A stretch of 56,164 nucleotides of DNA from CAMBRQ01 sp945870325. GTDB lineage: Bacteria; Bacillota; Clostridia; Lachnospirales; Lachnospiraceae. The position numbers and the translations under genes are program-made. The notes under the pieces are model-generated. The model worked only from the letters and a program-made list of their open reading frames with translations. It was not told the origin of the DNA and ran no database searches. The stretch spans positions 1-56,164 of the forward strand of contig NZ_JBNPMC010000023.1 of the NCBI RefSeq assembly GCF_050313795.1, written 5' to 3'. Every line of letters starts with the position of its first letter. The stretch's first letter is position 1. Positions 1 through 8,627 of the stretch are shown here, piece after piece.

Positions 1-25
1 GAAGTAAGAAAGGAGGATTGATTAT

Positions 26-385
26 ATGGGATGTCTAGGTAATATTTTATGGTTCATCTTTGGAGGCTTCATAAGCGGTCTTAGTTGGGCGCTTGCCGGC
101 TGCCTATGGTGTATCACTATCATTGGTATTCCTGTGGGAATGCAATGTTTTAAGTTTGCAGCCTTAAGTTTCTTTCCATTTGGAAAAGAGGTTACTTATG
201 GCGGCGGTGCAGGTTCCCTCCTGCTAAATGTGATCTGGCTGGTTGTCTCCGGATTCTGGCTCGCTGTTGAATCAGCGACTATCGGAGTTCTACTTTGCAT
301 CACAATTGTTGGCATCCCCTTTGGTCTGCAGCAATTCAAACTTGCCAAACTGGCATTGATGCCATTTGGCACAACCGTGCGTTAA
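26..385 (+). CDS. YccF-domain inner membrane protein
   Basis: 119 residues with a tandem arrangement: two similar halves, each a hydrophobic segment with a GIPxGMQxFK / GIPFGLQQFK motif followed by a PFG motif (around residues 35-55 and 95-116). This duplication is typical of YccF-family membrane proteins, whose biochemical role is not established. About four membrane segments are visible. The start is supported by AAGGAGG ten bases upstream of the ATG. It is followed after a short hairpin by a small zinc-ribbon gene on the same strand, so the two may be cotranscribed. Family call is confident; function is unknown. Confidence 0.85.
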   Translation: MGCLGNILWFIFGGFISGLSWALAGCLWCITIIGIPVGMQCFKFAALSFFPFGKEVTYGGGAGSLLLNVIWLVVSGFWLAVESATIGVLLCITIVGIPFGLQQFKLAKLALMPFGTTVR

Positions 386-403
386 CTTATTGTGAATTTA
401 TTA

Positions 404-430
404 CATCAGGTATACTTCGGAGTACCTGAT
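404..430 (+). other. short hairpin between the YccF and zinc-ribbon genes
   Basis: ATCAGGTA and TACCTGAT form an 8-bp stem with a 10-base loop. On the + strand it is followed by an A-run that becomes the AAAAAAGGAG ribosome binding site of the next gene, so it is not a normal terminator. It may protect or modulate a shared transcript. Confidence 0.45.
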
Positions 431-448
431 AAAAAAGGAGAAATCATT

Positions 449-658
449 ATGGAAAGACAACAATATGTATGCCCGAAATGTGGAAACACTCATTATGAAA
501 GCGATCAATTCCAAGCAACCGGAGGCAATTTTGCAAAAGTCTTTGATGTACAGAACAAAAAATTTACTACTGTATCTTGTACACGCTGTGGTTATACAGA
601 ATTATATAAACGAGCGAATTCTGATGCTTGGGATATTATTGATTTCCTTATCAATTAA
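449..658 (+). CDS. small zinc-ribbon protein
   Basis: 69 residues from the ATG that follows AAAAAAGGAG; an upstream in-frame extension to 392 has no ribosome binding site and runs through the hairpin, so it is not used here. Two CxxC pairs (CPKCGN near the N-terminus and CTRCGY about 35 residues later) form a predicted zinc ribbon. The sequence between them, ending in an LYKR motif after the second knuckle, fits the widespread small family annotated as zinc-ribbon nucleic-acid-binding protein. Exact role unknown; it could act as a nucleic acid adaptor. Confidence 0.8.
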   Translation: MERQQYVCPKCGNTHYESDQFQATGGNFAKVFDVQNKKFTTVSCTRCGYTELYKRANSDAWDIIDFLIN

Positions 659-675
659 CTCGGCTTATATCAATT

Positions 676-772
676 AGGGACACCACCATTTTAATTGGGG
701 ACAGGGCAAATCCAAAAAGGGACACCTCTATTTTAATTGGGGACGGGGGTTTTTTCAATTTCCCCCGTCCCC
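676..772. repeat. 97-bp hairpin repeat, copy 1
   Basis: Matches 1524-1620 at about 90 of 97 positions in the same orientation. It contains two internal half-units starting at 676 and 718 (each AGGGACACC...TTAATTGGGGAC) and ends in a perfect 11-bp stem GGGGACGGGGG / CCCCCGTCCCC (739-749 and 762-772) with a 12-base loop. It resembles REP-like intergenic elements of Clostridia. The last part overlaps the end of the downstream minus-strand gene. Confidence 0.85.
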
Positions 773-1485
773 TCCCTGTAATATGGGCAGTGCTGTTTTA
801 GACATTGCTGATTCTCTCTTGAAAAATCACACTCTATTTTTTCCGGAAGTTCTAATTCTATCCCCATATTTTCTTTTGTGAATTCTACCGCTTTTATTAC
901 TGCTGTGAATGAATCTCTTTTGCAGCACCTCGGTCCGCCAAGATCCGCTATGGCTCCAAGTGCCTGAGATGTCATTCGATTCGACAAGCGCCAAGATTTC
1001 CCCGTAAGCGGTGTTGCCTTAGTAATAATACTTATGAATATCCCTGTACTGACTGCTGCTCCGCAGCATCCCCAGATACCACAGGCGCCGCCAGGGTATT
1101 CACTTCCTCTTGCCCGCATCTCTTCTAAATCTTTCACAAATGCCTCATGACTACCTTCCCCTTGATAACCACCACAATTCTTATATGCCGTAAGCAATAC
1201 AGCACCTACCATAACATGATGCTCCGGTCCGTGCATATAGATATACGGATCCTCCATCAATTCCTGCATAATAGCAATCGGATTCTTGGATTCACTCTTT
1301 CTGCACCCATCCATAATTACCTGAATTCCCTGTCTGGCATGGCATTCATCACATATGTAATGTCCATCTTCACAACTGGAATAACTCTCCAATCTCCTAT
1401 GGCACATCACACATTCCATTTTCCGCACTTTCCCAAAATACACAAGCGGCTTGCCGCATATCAGGCACGCGCCTTCTCCTCTCAT
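733..1485 (-). CDS. Cys-rich DUF5714-like protein
   Basis: 250 residues of unknown function. The N-terminus carries a zinc-ribbon-like series: CLICGK, then CVMC, a Cys-Glu-Asp-Gly-His segment, and CDEC (residues 8-48). A Gly/Ala/Cys-rich middle (CGIWGCCGAAVSTG, near residue 140) and a C-terminal Cys cluster (CDFSRENQQCLKQHCPYY) follow. This pattern matches proteins annotated as DUF5714. Metal or Fe-S binding is an inference from the many cysteines. The gene sits between two direct copies of a hairpin repeat, and its last nine or so residues and stop codon are encoded by repeat copy 1, so the native C-terminus may have been replaced. Neighbours give no functional clue. Confidence 0.7.
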   Translation of the reverse strand: MRGEGACLICGKPLVYFGKVRKMECVMCHRRLESYSSCEDGHYICDECHARQGIQVIMDGCRKSESKNPIAIMQELMEDPYIYMHGPEHHVMVGAVLLTAYKNCGGYQGEGSHEAFVKDLEEMRARGSEYPGGACGIWGCCGAAVSTGIFISIITKATPLTGKSWRLSNRMTSQALGAIADLGGPRCCKRDSFTAVIKAVEFTKENMGIELELPEKIECDFSRENQQCLKQHCPYYREGTGEIEKTPVPN

Positions 1486-1523
1486 TATTTCATACCTCCA
1501 TAGTCTCCATCATTAATCTAAAA

Positions 1524-1620
1524 AGGGACACCACTATTTTAATTAGGGACAGGGCAAATCCAAAAAGGGACACCACCATCTCAATCGGGGACGGGGGTTT
1601 TTTCAATTTCCCCCGTCCCC
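1524..1620. repeat. 97-bp hairpin repeat, copy 2
   Basis: Second copy of the element at 676-772, same orientation. The terminal stem is perfect: GGGGACGGGGG at 1587-1597 and CCCCCGTCCCC at 1610-1620. It ends one base before the nagA stop codon, so it probably also serves as the end of the nan/nag transcript. Confidence 0.85.
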
Positions 1621-1621
1621 A

Positions 1622-2788
1622 TTAAAGGCGGACGCCGTCCTTAACTACTGCTTTCAGATTCAATTCCCCGTCAAGCAGCACAACATTCCCTTTCTTTCCC
1701 GGTGTAATCGAGCCATACTTCTCATATTCGCCCAAACTCTTTGCCGGGTGTTTGGTTGCGCAGGCAACTGCTGTCTCAAGTGGGATTCCCATCTTCTTCA
1801 CTACGGTTCTCATGCAATCCAGCAGATTGGTTGCAGATCCTGCCAATGCTCCATTGGATACCAGTGTAGCGCGATTGCCTACCACGTTTACATCCAGGCC
1901 GCCTAACGTATATTGACCGTCTGGCATTCCGGTTGCGCGCATGCTGTCACTGATTAAGATCATTCTGTCTGCGCCAAGCATCTTGAAGGTTGCACGCACT
2001 ACGGATGGATGAATGTGTACGCCATCACAGATTAATTCTGCATTCACATGTGCATTGTCAGATACAGCACCTACAACACCCGGCTCGCGATGGGTAAATG
2101 CCGGCATAGCATTGTACAGATGCACCGCATGATTCGCCCCTGCCGCAAATGCTTCCATTGCTGTATCGTAATCTGAATTCGTGTGCGCAAGAGATATATT
2201 CACTTTATCCTTCATCTTCTGGATGAATTCTACTGCATTTTCACTGTGCTCCGGAGCAACACCGACGAATTTGACCAAACCTTCGGATGCATCTAAGAAA
2301 CGCTGGCAGATGGACGCATCACAGGTAATAATGTTTCTCTCATCCTGTGCGCCTTTCTTCTTCTCGCTGATAAATGGTCCCTCCATGTTAACGCCGATCA
2401 AATCTGCCTTTTTTGCTGCTGCCGCTGCTTCTTCCGCTGCCGCGTCTTTTTTGTACTCAGCAGCCACCGACAGAATTCTCTCCAGTTCTTCTACCGGAAG
2501 AGTCATCGTTGCCGGAGAGATAGCAGTTACTCCTATGGACGCCTCATATTTTGCGATCTCTGCAATCGCTTCTTTGGTCCCGTCACAGAAATCATACCCC
2601 TTACATCCATGGAAATGAAGATCAATCAGACCAGGGATTGCATAACATCCTTCCCCATCAATCACCTCTTCATCTTCCAGTTTCTCCCTGGCTTCTTCTT
2701 GCTCCACAAAGATTCCACCTCTAATGGCGATCTCGCCATCCACAAAAGTCTCATCTTCTGTGTAAACTTTTACATTCTTGATAATCAT
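1622..2788 (-). CDS. nagA: N-acetylglucosamine-6-phosphate deacetylase
   Basis: 388 residues, normal family length. It converts GlcNAc-6-P to GlcN-6-P and acetate in the cytoplasm. Visible landmarks are the metal-binding LIDLHFHG motif (residues 55-62), a catalytic-region MEGPFIS motif, HTNSDYDTA, HLYNAMPAFTHREPG, ICDGVHIHP, and ILISDSMRATG carrying the catalytic Asp. The ATG is preceded by AAGGAGGG. It is the last gene of the sialic acid operon, 147 bp after the RpiR gene; no gene is seen in that gap. With nagB, transcribed away from the other end, it completes conversion of ManNAc-derived GlcNAc-6-P to fructose-6-phosphate. Confidence 0.97.
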   Translation of the reverse strand: MIIKNVKVYTEDETFVDGEIAIRGGIFVEQEEAREKLEDEEVIDGEGCYAIPGLIDLHFHGCKGYDFCDGTKEAIAEIAKYEASIGVTAISPATMTLPVEELERILSVAAEYKKDAAAEEAAAAAKKADLIGVNMEGPFISEKKKGAQDERNIITCDASICQRFLDASEGLVKFVGVAPEHSENAVEFIQKMKDKVNISLAHTNSDYDTAMEAFAAGANHAVHLYNAMPAFTHREPGVVGAVSDNAHVNAELICDGVHIHPSVVRATFKMLGADRMILISDSMRATGMPDGQYTLGGLDVNVVGNRATLVSNGALAGSATNLLDCMRTVVKKMGIPLETAVACATKHPAKSLGEYEKYGSITPGKKGNVVLLDGELNLKAVVKDGVRL

Positions 2789-2935
2789 ATCATACCCTCC
2801 TTACAGCAGATCTCCTGCTTATTTTCTTTTTCATTCTTTATTATCTCAAGATTTCTTCACTATCTACAGACTTCTCTGCCACCGCAAAACTTTTTGCTCA
2901 GCACTATCTTCCTTCAGCAAGCCACAAATCTACCC

Positions 2936-3778
2936 CTATTCAAAAACTTCCCTGCGCTTCTTGCTGCCTTCTTCCAATGCCCTGAGCGTATTATCATGCA
3001 GAATCTCTTTGGCAAATTTGTCCTGGTCAACATAATAAGAATATATAATATCCAGCATTACCAGCACCGGGAACTGCGGCGAGATAACATTGCCATGATT
3101 CAGATGCCGAAGAGACGGCAACAGCACCACTTCGTCACAGAATTCATCGAATATTCCCTTGTTCTTCGCCGTCAAAAGTACCGTCTTCGCACCTCGCTTA
3201 TGTGCTTCATTCAGAAGATACAGCACATCCTCCTTCTCGCCACTGATACTGATTCCGAACACCAGGCTTCGCCTGTCCTGGAACACCGCCTGCATCCTCA
3301 TTAAGTCCGTATCCTGGATAGAATCGATATCCACACCGATTCTCATGAATCGAAGTTCCATCTCTCTTGCCGTAAGACCAGAACTTCCTTTACCGCACAC
3401 GAACACTCGCTCTACCCCATTCAGATATCTGCCGATTCTGGCAATCTGAGCCTCATCTACAAGGTTATAAGTCTTGTTCAGCAATTCCTGATAGGCATTC
3501 AGAACCATTCTGGTATTACCGGTCATAGACTCCTGCTTCTCTACAAACGTCTCTTCATACTGATATACGAACTCCCGGTATCCCCTGTACCCACATTTTT
3601 TCGCAAAACGCGACAAAGACGCTTCTGATACATATAATCTCTCCGCAATTGCTTTCGCAGAGAAATCCACCTTCTTACGGTTCTGTATGAAAAAATCCGC
3701 AATATTCTTCTCTACATTGGTAAAATTATCATAGTTCGATTCAATCATCGGAACCACAGATTTTACATAATATTCCAT
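2936..3778 (-). CDS. RpiR-family transcriptional regulator, probable nan/nag regulator
   Basis: 280 residues with an N-terminal helix-turn-helix of RpiR type (residues 1-77; AKAIAERLYVSEASLSRFAK) and a C-terminal SIS sugar-isomerase domain (about 107-245; VFVCGKGSSGLTAREMELR and FGISISGEKEDV). SIS domains of this family bind phosphosugars, here plausibly ManNAc-6-P or GlcNAc-6-P. It starts four bases after the ROK kinase stop, inside the sialic acid operon, which suggests local autoregulation. Candidate operators are the inverted repeats at 9400-9413 and 9501-9516. Activator or repressor mode cannot be read from the sequence. Confidence 0.9.
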   Translation of the reverse strand: MEYYVKSVVPMIESNYDNFTNVEKNIADFFIQNRKKVDFSAKAIAERLYVSEASLSRFAKKCGYRGYREFVYQYEETFVEKQESMTGNTRMVLNAYQELLNKTYNLVDEAQIARIGRYLNGVERVFVCGKGSSGLTAREMELRFMRIGVDIDSIQDTDLMRMQAVFQDRRSLVFGISISGEKEDVLYLLNEAHKRGAKTVLLTAKNKGIFDEFCDEVVLLPSLRHLNHGNVISPQFPVLVMLDIIYSYYVDQDKFAKEILHDNTLRALEEGSKKRREVFE

Positions 3779-3781
3779 CTT

Positions 3782-4672
3782 TTATTCCTCATGGCACTGC
3801 ATAAAATGGTAGAACGCTCCCAGCATTCCTGCATCATTGCGATGCTTTGCGAATGCAATCCTTGTATGCGCAGCAATACTTGGAACCAGATTCCTTCCCA
3901 CTGCATCCTCAATCCGGCTTCTTAAGTACTCCTCCTGCGCCATAATTCCTCCGCCAAGCACGACAACCTCCGGATTGATCACATAACAGATATTGGCAAT
4001 CCCCTGTCCCAGTACATCCACCATCTCATCAATCGCTCTGATACACAGTTCGTCACCCTTCTTCGCCTCTTCGAAGATACGATACCCATTCCATGCCTGA
4101 TCCGACTCATTCTTCCACTCCGCAACTTTTCTTGTAAGAATACTTGCCGCCCCCAAAGTCTGGAAATCACTGCCCGCCATGTGCATATAGCCGATTTCAC
4201 AGGCACTGTTGCTGAACCCGTGGAATACTTCTCCATCCATCACAATACAGCCGCCAATGCCAGTCCCAATCGTCAGCATCAGCGCAACCTGACTCCCTTT
4301 AGATGCTCCGGTCATATATTCCGCAAGACCCGCACAGTTCACATCATTCTCTACCTCGCAGGGAACTCCAAACCGCCGTTCCATCGTCGCTTTAAACTGA
4401 GTTCCTGTATACTGCGGTATCAGAGGTGCCGAATGGAAGATCTCCCCTTTCTTAGTATCTACCATACCAGCCGTAGAGATACAGATTCCACGGATTGTTT
4501 CTGACTTGGCAAATTCTTCCACAATTCCAACTACTTTCGCAAGAATCGATGGACCTCCTTTGTAGGCTTCCGTCCGCATCTCATTACGGCAGATAATCTC
4601 TCCGCCCTCATTCAGAAGTCCATACTTAATCGCCGTTCCGCCTATATCAATACATACATATTTTTTCATCAT
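3782..4672 (-). CDS. nanK: ROK-family kinase, probable N-acetylmannosamine kinase
   Basis: 296 residues. ATP-binding DIGGTAIKYGLL at the N-terminus, END(V) acidic motif near residue 110, and LTIGTGIGGCIV are ROK landmarks. Context (between the esterase and RpiR genes in a nan operon) points to ManNAc phosphorylation, giving the substrate of NanE. The usual ROK zinc motif CxCGxxGCxE is absent: the corresponding stretch reads CEIGYMHMAGSDFQTLGAAS, so this is a zinc-less ROK variant. Its start ATG overlaps the esterase stop by one base (TAATG), indicating translational coupling; a second ATG follows immediately. Specificity is inferred from context only. Confidence 0.85.
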   Translation of the reverse strand: MMKKYVCIDIGGTAIKYGLLNEGGEIICRNEMRTEAYKGGPSILAKVVGIVEEFAKSETIRGICISTAGMVDTKKGEIFHSAPLIPQYTGTQFKATMERRFGVPCEVENDVNCAGLAEYMTGASKGSQVALMLTIGTGIGGCIVMDGEVFHGFSNSACEIGYMHMAGSDFQTLGAASILTRKVAEWKNESDQAWNGYRIFEEAKKGDELCIRAIDEMVDVLGQGIANICYVINPEVVVLGGGIMAQEEYLRSRIEDAVGRNLVPSIAAHTRIAFAKHRNDAGMLGAFYHFMQCHEE

Positions 4673-5466
4673 TACTGCTCTGCCTCCTCCAGCATCATAA
4701 GGAACTTTCTTGCCTGTTCCATATCATCTGTCTCTTCGAGTACAGGCATCCTCCCTTCATTATAATATATTCCAATATTTTCCGCAATCTCACTTCCAAG
4801 CAGGTTCAGTGCCTCCATGTTATAATGCACATTATCCTGAAGATATCCCTTCTTAGGGAACCCTGAAGCCATCTTGCTTACAAGGATCAGATTCTTTTCC
4901 TCTTCACACGCTCTTTCCTGGGCGGCGCCAATCCGTCTGATCCGCGCAAGATTCTCTTCATCCGGAAGCCAGTGTCCTGTACGGCTTACAAACACCTCCC
5001 GTATCCCACACTTTTCTTCCAATGACCGTCCGATCTCAATCAGTTTTTCTTTATAATACACGGGATCCGTTCCATATTTCCCGTCACTTTCTCCCTGAAT
5101 CCATATAGCAACTCTTCTGCCAATGGGATATTTTTTCTCTATATGTTCCTGTGCATGAATGAATTTCCCCTGTGCCGCCTCAAGATAACGGTTTGTGTCA
5201 TGCAGCCAGTTTTTAATCCTGCTTCCATCTACCGCACAATGTATCACACATACATCCTCCTGCATGTTTTCATAATATCGATTCGCAAAAGCCGGGGCAA
5301 TCGTCCCTCTTCCCTCGGATAACTGCAAGGTATATCCCATAGGAATCAATGCATTTCCCGTAAAATTCTCTACATACTCCCATGCATGTTCTCCTGGGCG
5401 CACACTTTCTTCTGGATTGCCGCATCCTTTTGCATTACTCTGTCCGATCAGTAATACCAGATCCAT
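4672..5466 (-). CDS. SGNH/SASA-type esterase, probable sialate O-acetylesterase
   Basis: 264 residues from the ATG after AGAGGTGG; an upstream extension to 5511 lacks support. Block I is LLIGQSNAKG (catalytic Ser), block III is WIQGESDGKYG, and the C-terminal DNVHYN gives the Asp-x-x-His pair, as in the sialate O-acetylesterase (SASA, DUF303) family. There is no signal peptide, so it should act in the cytoplasm, removing O-acetyl groups from imported sialic acid before NanA cleavage. Position in the nan operon supports this role. Another carbohydrate ester substrate is possible. Confidence 0.82.
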   Translation of the reverse strand: MDLVLLIGQSNAKGCGNPEESVRPGEHAWEYVENFTGNALIPMGYTLQLSEGRGTIAPAFANRYYENMQEDVCVIHCAVDGSRIKNWLHDTNRYLEAAQGKFIHAQEHIEKKYPIGRRVAIWIQGESDGKYGTDPVYYKEKLIEIGRSLEEKCGIREVFVSRTGHWLPDEENLARIRRIGAAQERACEEEKNLILVSKMASGFPKKGYLQDNVHYNMEALNLLGSEIAENIGIYYNEGRMPVLEETDDMEQARKFLMMLEEAEQ

Positions 5467-5548
5467 TTTACCACCTCTGTCTATGCATAAAAATATAGCA
5501 CGAAGAGGCAAAAGCGGAACCCCTTCCGTTTTGCCTCCCCGCCGGGTA

Positions 5549-5998
5549 TTATATACGTACTTTGAAAATCGCTTTTTTAATCTTCTCGGAACCGTTCACT
5601 GCAACTGCCGTACGGTGTCCGTCACTTGGATAGCAGATCAGGAAATCACCATCTCTTAATATCACAGAACTATTCTTCTCTCCATCCATCGGAAGGAAAT
5701 CATCCTTTGGGACGAACTCTTTCACGTCCATATTCTGGATAAAGTTCAGATCAATCTGCTCTGTGCCATGAAGCATCAAATGCACATCCAGATAGTTCTT
5801 ATGTGCTTCCCAGAAACGCTCTTCTGCCGCCACTGTCTCATATTCTACAATGTTGACGAACAATCTGTCCCCATCAATCTCGTGGCTTCCTTTTTCATAG
5901 CCTGCCAGGTCATGCTCCTTCGCATACTCGAAACATTCTTTTACCTGTTCCTCAAGGAATGGATACTCCTCAAGATTCTGCACATTTCCGAATATCAT
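5549..5998 (-). CDS. nanQ: YhcH/YjgK/YiaL family protein, NanQ-like sialic acid anomerase
   Basis: 149 residues counting from the Met of MIFGNVQNL, which follows an AAGGAGAGAAG-type ribosome binding site; a TTG-initiated extension to 6022 is less likely. Cupin-like beta-sandwich family with the typical HLMLHGTEQIDL and HR-containing DGHRTAVAV segments that carry metal-ligand His residues. Family members in nan operons (E. coli YhcH/NanQ) act on the anomeric equilibrium of Neu5Ac. Gene order (transporter, this gene, esterase) supports that role here; the assignment is by family and context. Confidence 0.85.
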   Translation of the reverse strand: MIFGNVQNLEEYPFLEEQVKECFEYAKEHDLAGYEKGSHEIDGDRLFVNIVEYETVAAEERFWEAHKNYLDVHLMLHGTEQIDLNFIQNMDVKEFVPKDDFLPMDGEKNSSVILRDGDFLICYPSDGHRTAVAVNGSEKIKKAIFKVRI

Positions 5999-6038
5999 AT
6001 TCTTCTCTCCTTTCGAATTCAACTAATTAAGAATCCGA

Positions 6039-7544
6039 TTAATTCTTGTAAACAGTTGTGTTTGGAGCCGGTACGGATGTATCTCCTTTTACCTTTCTCC
6101 AGATCAGACTCGCCGGGATACCTACCACTAGTGATACTGCAATGGAGATGATAGAGTATGACCAGATAGAAACTGCTCCTGCCGGTGCAAAGTACTTAAT
6201 TCCAACCATTACTACAGATGCTGCGATGAATGCCAGTGTTGCGCCGAATGTGTTGGCAACCTTTGTAAACGCTCCCAGGATAAATGTTCCGATCAGGATA
6301 CCAAGTACCAATCCCATGAATCCGTTGAACCATTCATATGCAGATTTTACTCCGCCATTTGCCAGTACCATAGATACAACGATAGAGAAGATACCTACGA
6401 TCAGAGATACATACTGTCCAATCTTTGTCTGTTTCTCAAAACTTAATTCCTTCTTCGTCAGACGAGCCTGGATATCCAGCGTCCAGCTTGCTGCTACAGA
6501 GTTCAGTCCTGTAGACAGTGTAGACTGAGATGCCGCGTAGATGGCTGCCAGAAGAAGTCCTGTAATACCTACCGGAAGTTCGAATGCAATGTAGGATGCG
6601 AAGATCTGATCCTGCGCTGCTGCCGGCGGAAGTGCATTCTGCTGATAGAATACATATAATCCAGTACCGATCAAGTAGAATACAGTTGCGATAAAGATAG
6701 ATAATGCTCCGTTTGTCAGCATCATCTTATTCAGTTTTTTCGTATCAGTTGTTGTTGTAAAACGCTGTACAATATCCTGACTTGATACATAAGATCCCAT
6801 CGTATTGAAGCCAGCACCTACGATCATGATGAATACGCTGTCTTTTAAAATGTTAATGTCAAAGATTGGCTGGTCGGTTGCCAGGAACTTATGTCCTTCT
6901 GTAAGTGCGTTAAATACTGCACCTGCTCCTCCGTCAATGTGTGCAAACAGGAAGATTAACGCGAATGTTACACCGATTAATAATACGGAACCCTGGATAA
7001 AGTCTGTCCAAAGTACGGATTTAAGTCCGCCAGTGTAAGAATAGATGATCGCAATCACACCCATGATGATAATCAGTACATTTACACTGATTCCAGTCAG
7101 GCTTCCAAGTACCATACATGGCAGATACATAATGATAGACATACGTCCTACCTGGTAGATGATGAACATAACAGCGCCCAATACACGAAGCCCTTTGCTT
7201 CCGAATCTCAGTTCCAGATAGTGATATGCGGTATCAATATCCAGCTTACTATAGATTGGAAGGAAGAACTTGATCGTCAGCGGAATTGCCAGGAGCATAC
7301 CCAACTGAGCGAACCACATGATCCATGTTCCTGCATAAGAGTTACCTGCTAATGACAGGAAGGATATTGGACTTAATAAAGTTGCAAAGATAGATACGGA
7401 AGTTACCCACCACGGTACAGTTCCGTCTCCCTTAAAATACTCTTTTCCCTTCATCTCTTTCTTCGCGAAATGAAGCCCGGCAAACAATACTGCTGCCAGA
7501 TATACAATTAAGATTACTAAATCAATTACTGTAAAGCCTTGCAT
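6039..7544 (-). CDS. SSS-family sodium:solute symporter, probable sialic acid transporter
   Basis: 501 residues from the ATG preceded by AGGAGGAGAG; an extension to 7568 is not favoured. About 13 hydrophobic segments; the N-terminus (TVIDLVILIVYLAAVLFAG), KGKEYFKGDGTVPWWVTSVS, and the YTGGLKSVLWTDFIQG motif are hallmarks of the sodium/solute symporter family. It lies between nanA and the nanQ-like gene, so Neu5Ac or a related sialic acid is the likely cargo. The use of a single-protein SSS transporter instead of an ABC or TRAP system is a feature of this cluster. The ligand could also be 2,7-anhydro-Neu5Ac, but no NanOx-type oxidoreductase is encoded nearby. Confidence 0.9.
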   Translation of the reverse strand: MQGFTVIDLVILIVYLAAVLFAGLHFAKKEMKGKEYFKGDGTVPWWVTSVSIFATLLSPISFLSLAGNSYAGTWIMWFAQLGMLLAIPLTIKFFLPIYSKLDIDTAYHYLELRFGSKGLRVLGAVMFIIYQVGRMSIIMYLPCMVLGSLTGISVNVLIIIMGVIAIIYSYTGGLKSVLWTDFIQGSVLLIGVTFALIFLFAHIDGGAGAVFNALTEGHKFLATDQPIFDINILKDSVFIMIVGAGFNTMGSYVSSQDIVQRFTTTTDTKKLNKMMLTNGALSIFIATVFYLIGTGLYVFYQQNALPPAAAQDQIFASYIAFELPVGITGLLLAAIYAASQSTLSTGLNSVAASWTLDIQARLTKKELSFEKQTKIGQYVSLIVGIFSIVVSMVLANGGVKSAYEWFNGFMGLVLGILIGTFILGAFTKVANTFGATLAFIAASVVMVGIKYFAPAGAVSIWSYSIISIAVSLVVGIPASLIWRKVKGDTSVPAPNTTVYKN

Positions 7545-7580
7545 CTTCTCTCCTCCTATAATTCTCATTCGTTCTGTCTT

Positions 7581-8501
7581 CTATGCAAGATATGCTGCCT
7601 TTGCATCACGGATCATCTTCGCTGCTTCTTCTACGATTGCCATATCACTATCGATCAGGGATGGCAATGGCTCTCTTACTCCGCCGAGTTCCAGACCTTC
7701 GTTGATCTTAAGAATTGCCTTGATCACTCCGTACATGTTGCCGTGAGCAGAACACATCTTGTAGATGATTGCATCTGCTGCATACTGGATTTCTCTTGCC
7801 TTACCAAGTTCTCCAGCCTTCACATACTCATCCATCTTAAGGAATAACTCCGGCATAACACCGTATGTTCCGCCGATTGCCCCCTCTGCTCCGATTACGC
7901 GTCCGCTAATGAACTGCTCGTCCGGTCCATTGAAGATCACATAGTCTTCTCCTGCTGCCTGCTTGAACATCTGAATATCCTGTACCGGCATAGAAGAGTT
8001 CTTTACACCGATGACTCTTGGATTCTTTCTCATCTCTGCAAATAAGTTCATAGTAAGCGCAACACCTGCAAGCTGTGGGATATTGTAGATTACGAAATCT
8101 GTATTCGGTGCTGCAGAACTGATGTCATTCCAGTACTGTGCAATCGCATATTCCGGCAGTCGGAAATAGATCGGAGGAATTGCCGCAATCGCATCTACGC
8201 CAAGGCTCTCTGCATGTCTTGCAAGTTCCATACTGTCTTTTGTATTGTTGCATGCAACGTGAGCGATAACCGTAAGTTTTCCTTCTGCTGCTTTCATTAC
8301 GTTCTCCAGAACGATCTTCTTATCTTCTACGCTCTGATAAATACATTCTCCGGAAGAGCCATTTACATAAACTCCTTTTACACCTTTTTCAACGAAATAT
8401 TTCGTTAAAGCCTGTACGCCCTCTGGGCTGATGTTTCCTGCCTCATCATAGCATGCGTAAAATGCCGGGATCACGCCTTTGTACTTGTCCAAGTTTCTCA
8501 T
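7581..8501 (-). CDS. nanA: N-acetylneuraminate lyase
   Basis: 306 residues, DapA/NanA superfamily TIM barrel. It splits Neu5Ac into ManNAc and pyruvate. Landmarks are GVYVNGSSGE (the GSTGE-like pyruvate-binding motif, residues 43-52), FVIYNIPQLAGV with the catalytic Tyr, and GVKNSS with the Schiff-base Lys. GSSGE and the surrounding residues match NanA better than DapA. The operon context is decisive. ATG preceded by GAAGGAGAGAAG. 126 bp without a gene separate it from nanE. Confidence 0.95.
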   Translation of the reverse strand: MRNLDKYKGVIPAFYACYDEAGNISPEGVQALTKYFVEKGVKGVYVNGSSGECIYQSVEDKKIVLENVMKAAEGKLTVIAHVACNNTKDSMELARHAESLGVDAIAAIPPIYFRLPEYAIAQYWNDISSAAPNTDFVIYNIPQLAGVALTMNLFAEMRKNPRVIGVKNSSMPVQDIQMFKQAAGEDYVIFNGPDEQFISGRVIGAEGAIGGTYGVMPELFLKMDEYVKAGELGKAREIQYAADAIIYKMCSAHGNMYGVIKAILKINEGLELGGVREPLPSLIDSDMAIVEEAAKMIRDAKAAYLA

Positions 8502-8627
8502 AATTCTTCTCTCCTTCTCTTGTTTGAATCATTGATTCTTTCCTGAATCTTTAGATTGTCGGGTTGCTTTATGCCTTAAAATATTATGTTCTTACTTTGC
8601 CTTCATCCGCTTTTAGCTCTGTTCCTC

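Noticed and set aside
2789..2935. small gene between nagA and the RpiR gene
   Set aside because: Short frames without ribosome binding sites; the region is read as untranslated operon spacer.
2609..3304. 231-codon + strand ORF
   Set aside because: It lies opposite nagA and the RpiR gene, both with clear domains; no ribosome binding site or recognisable protein features.
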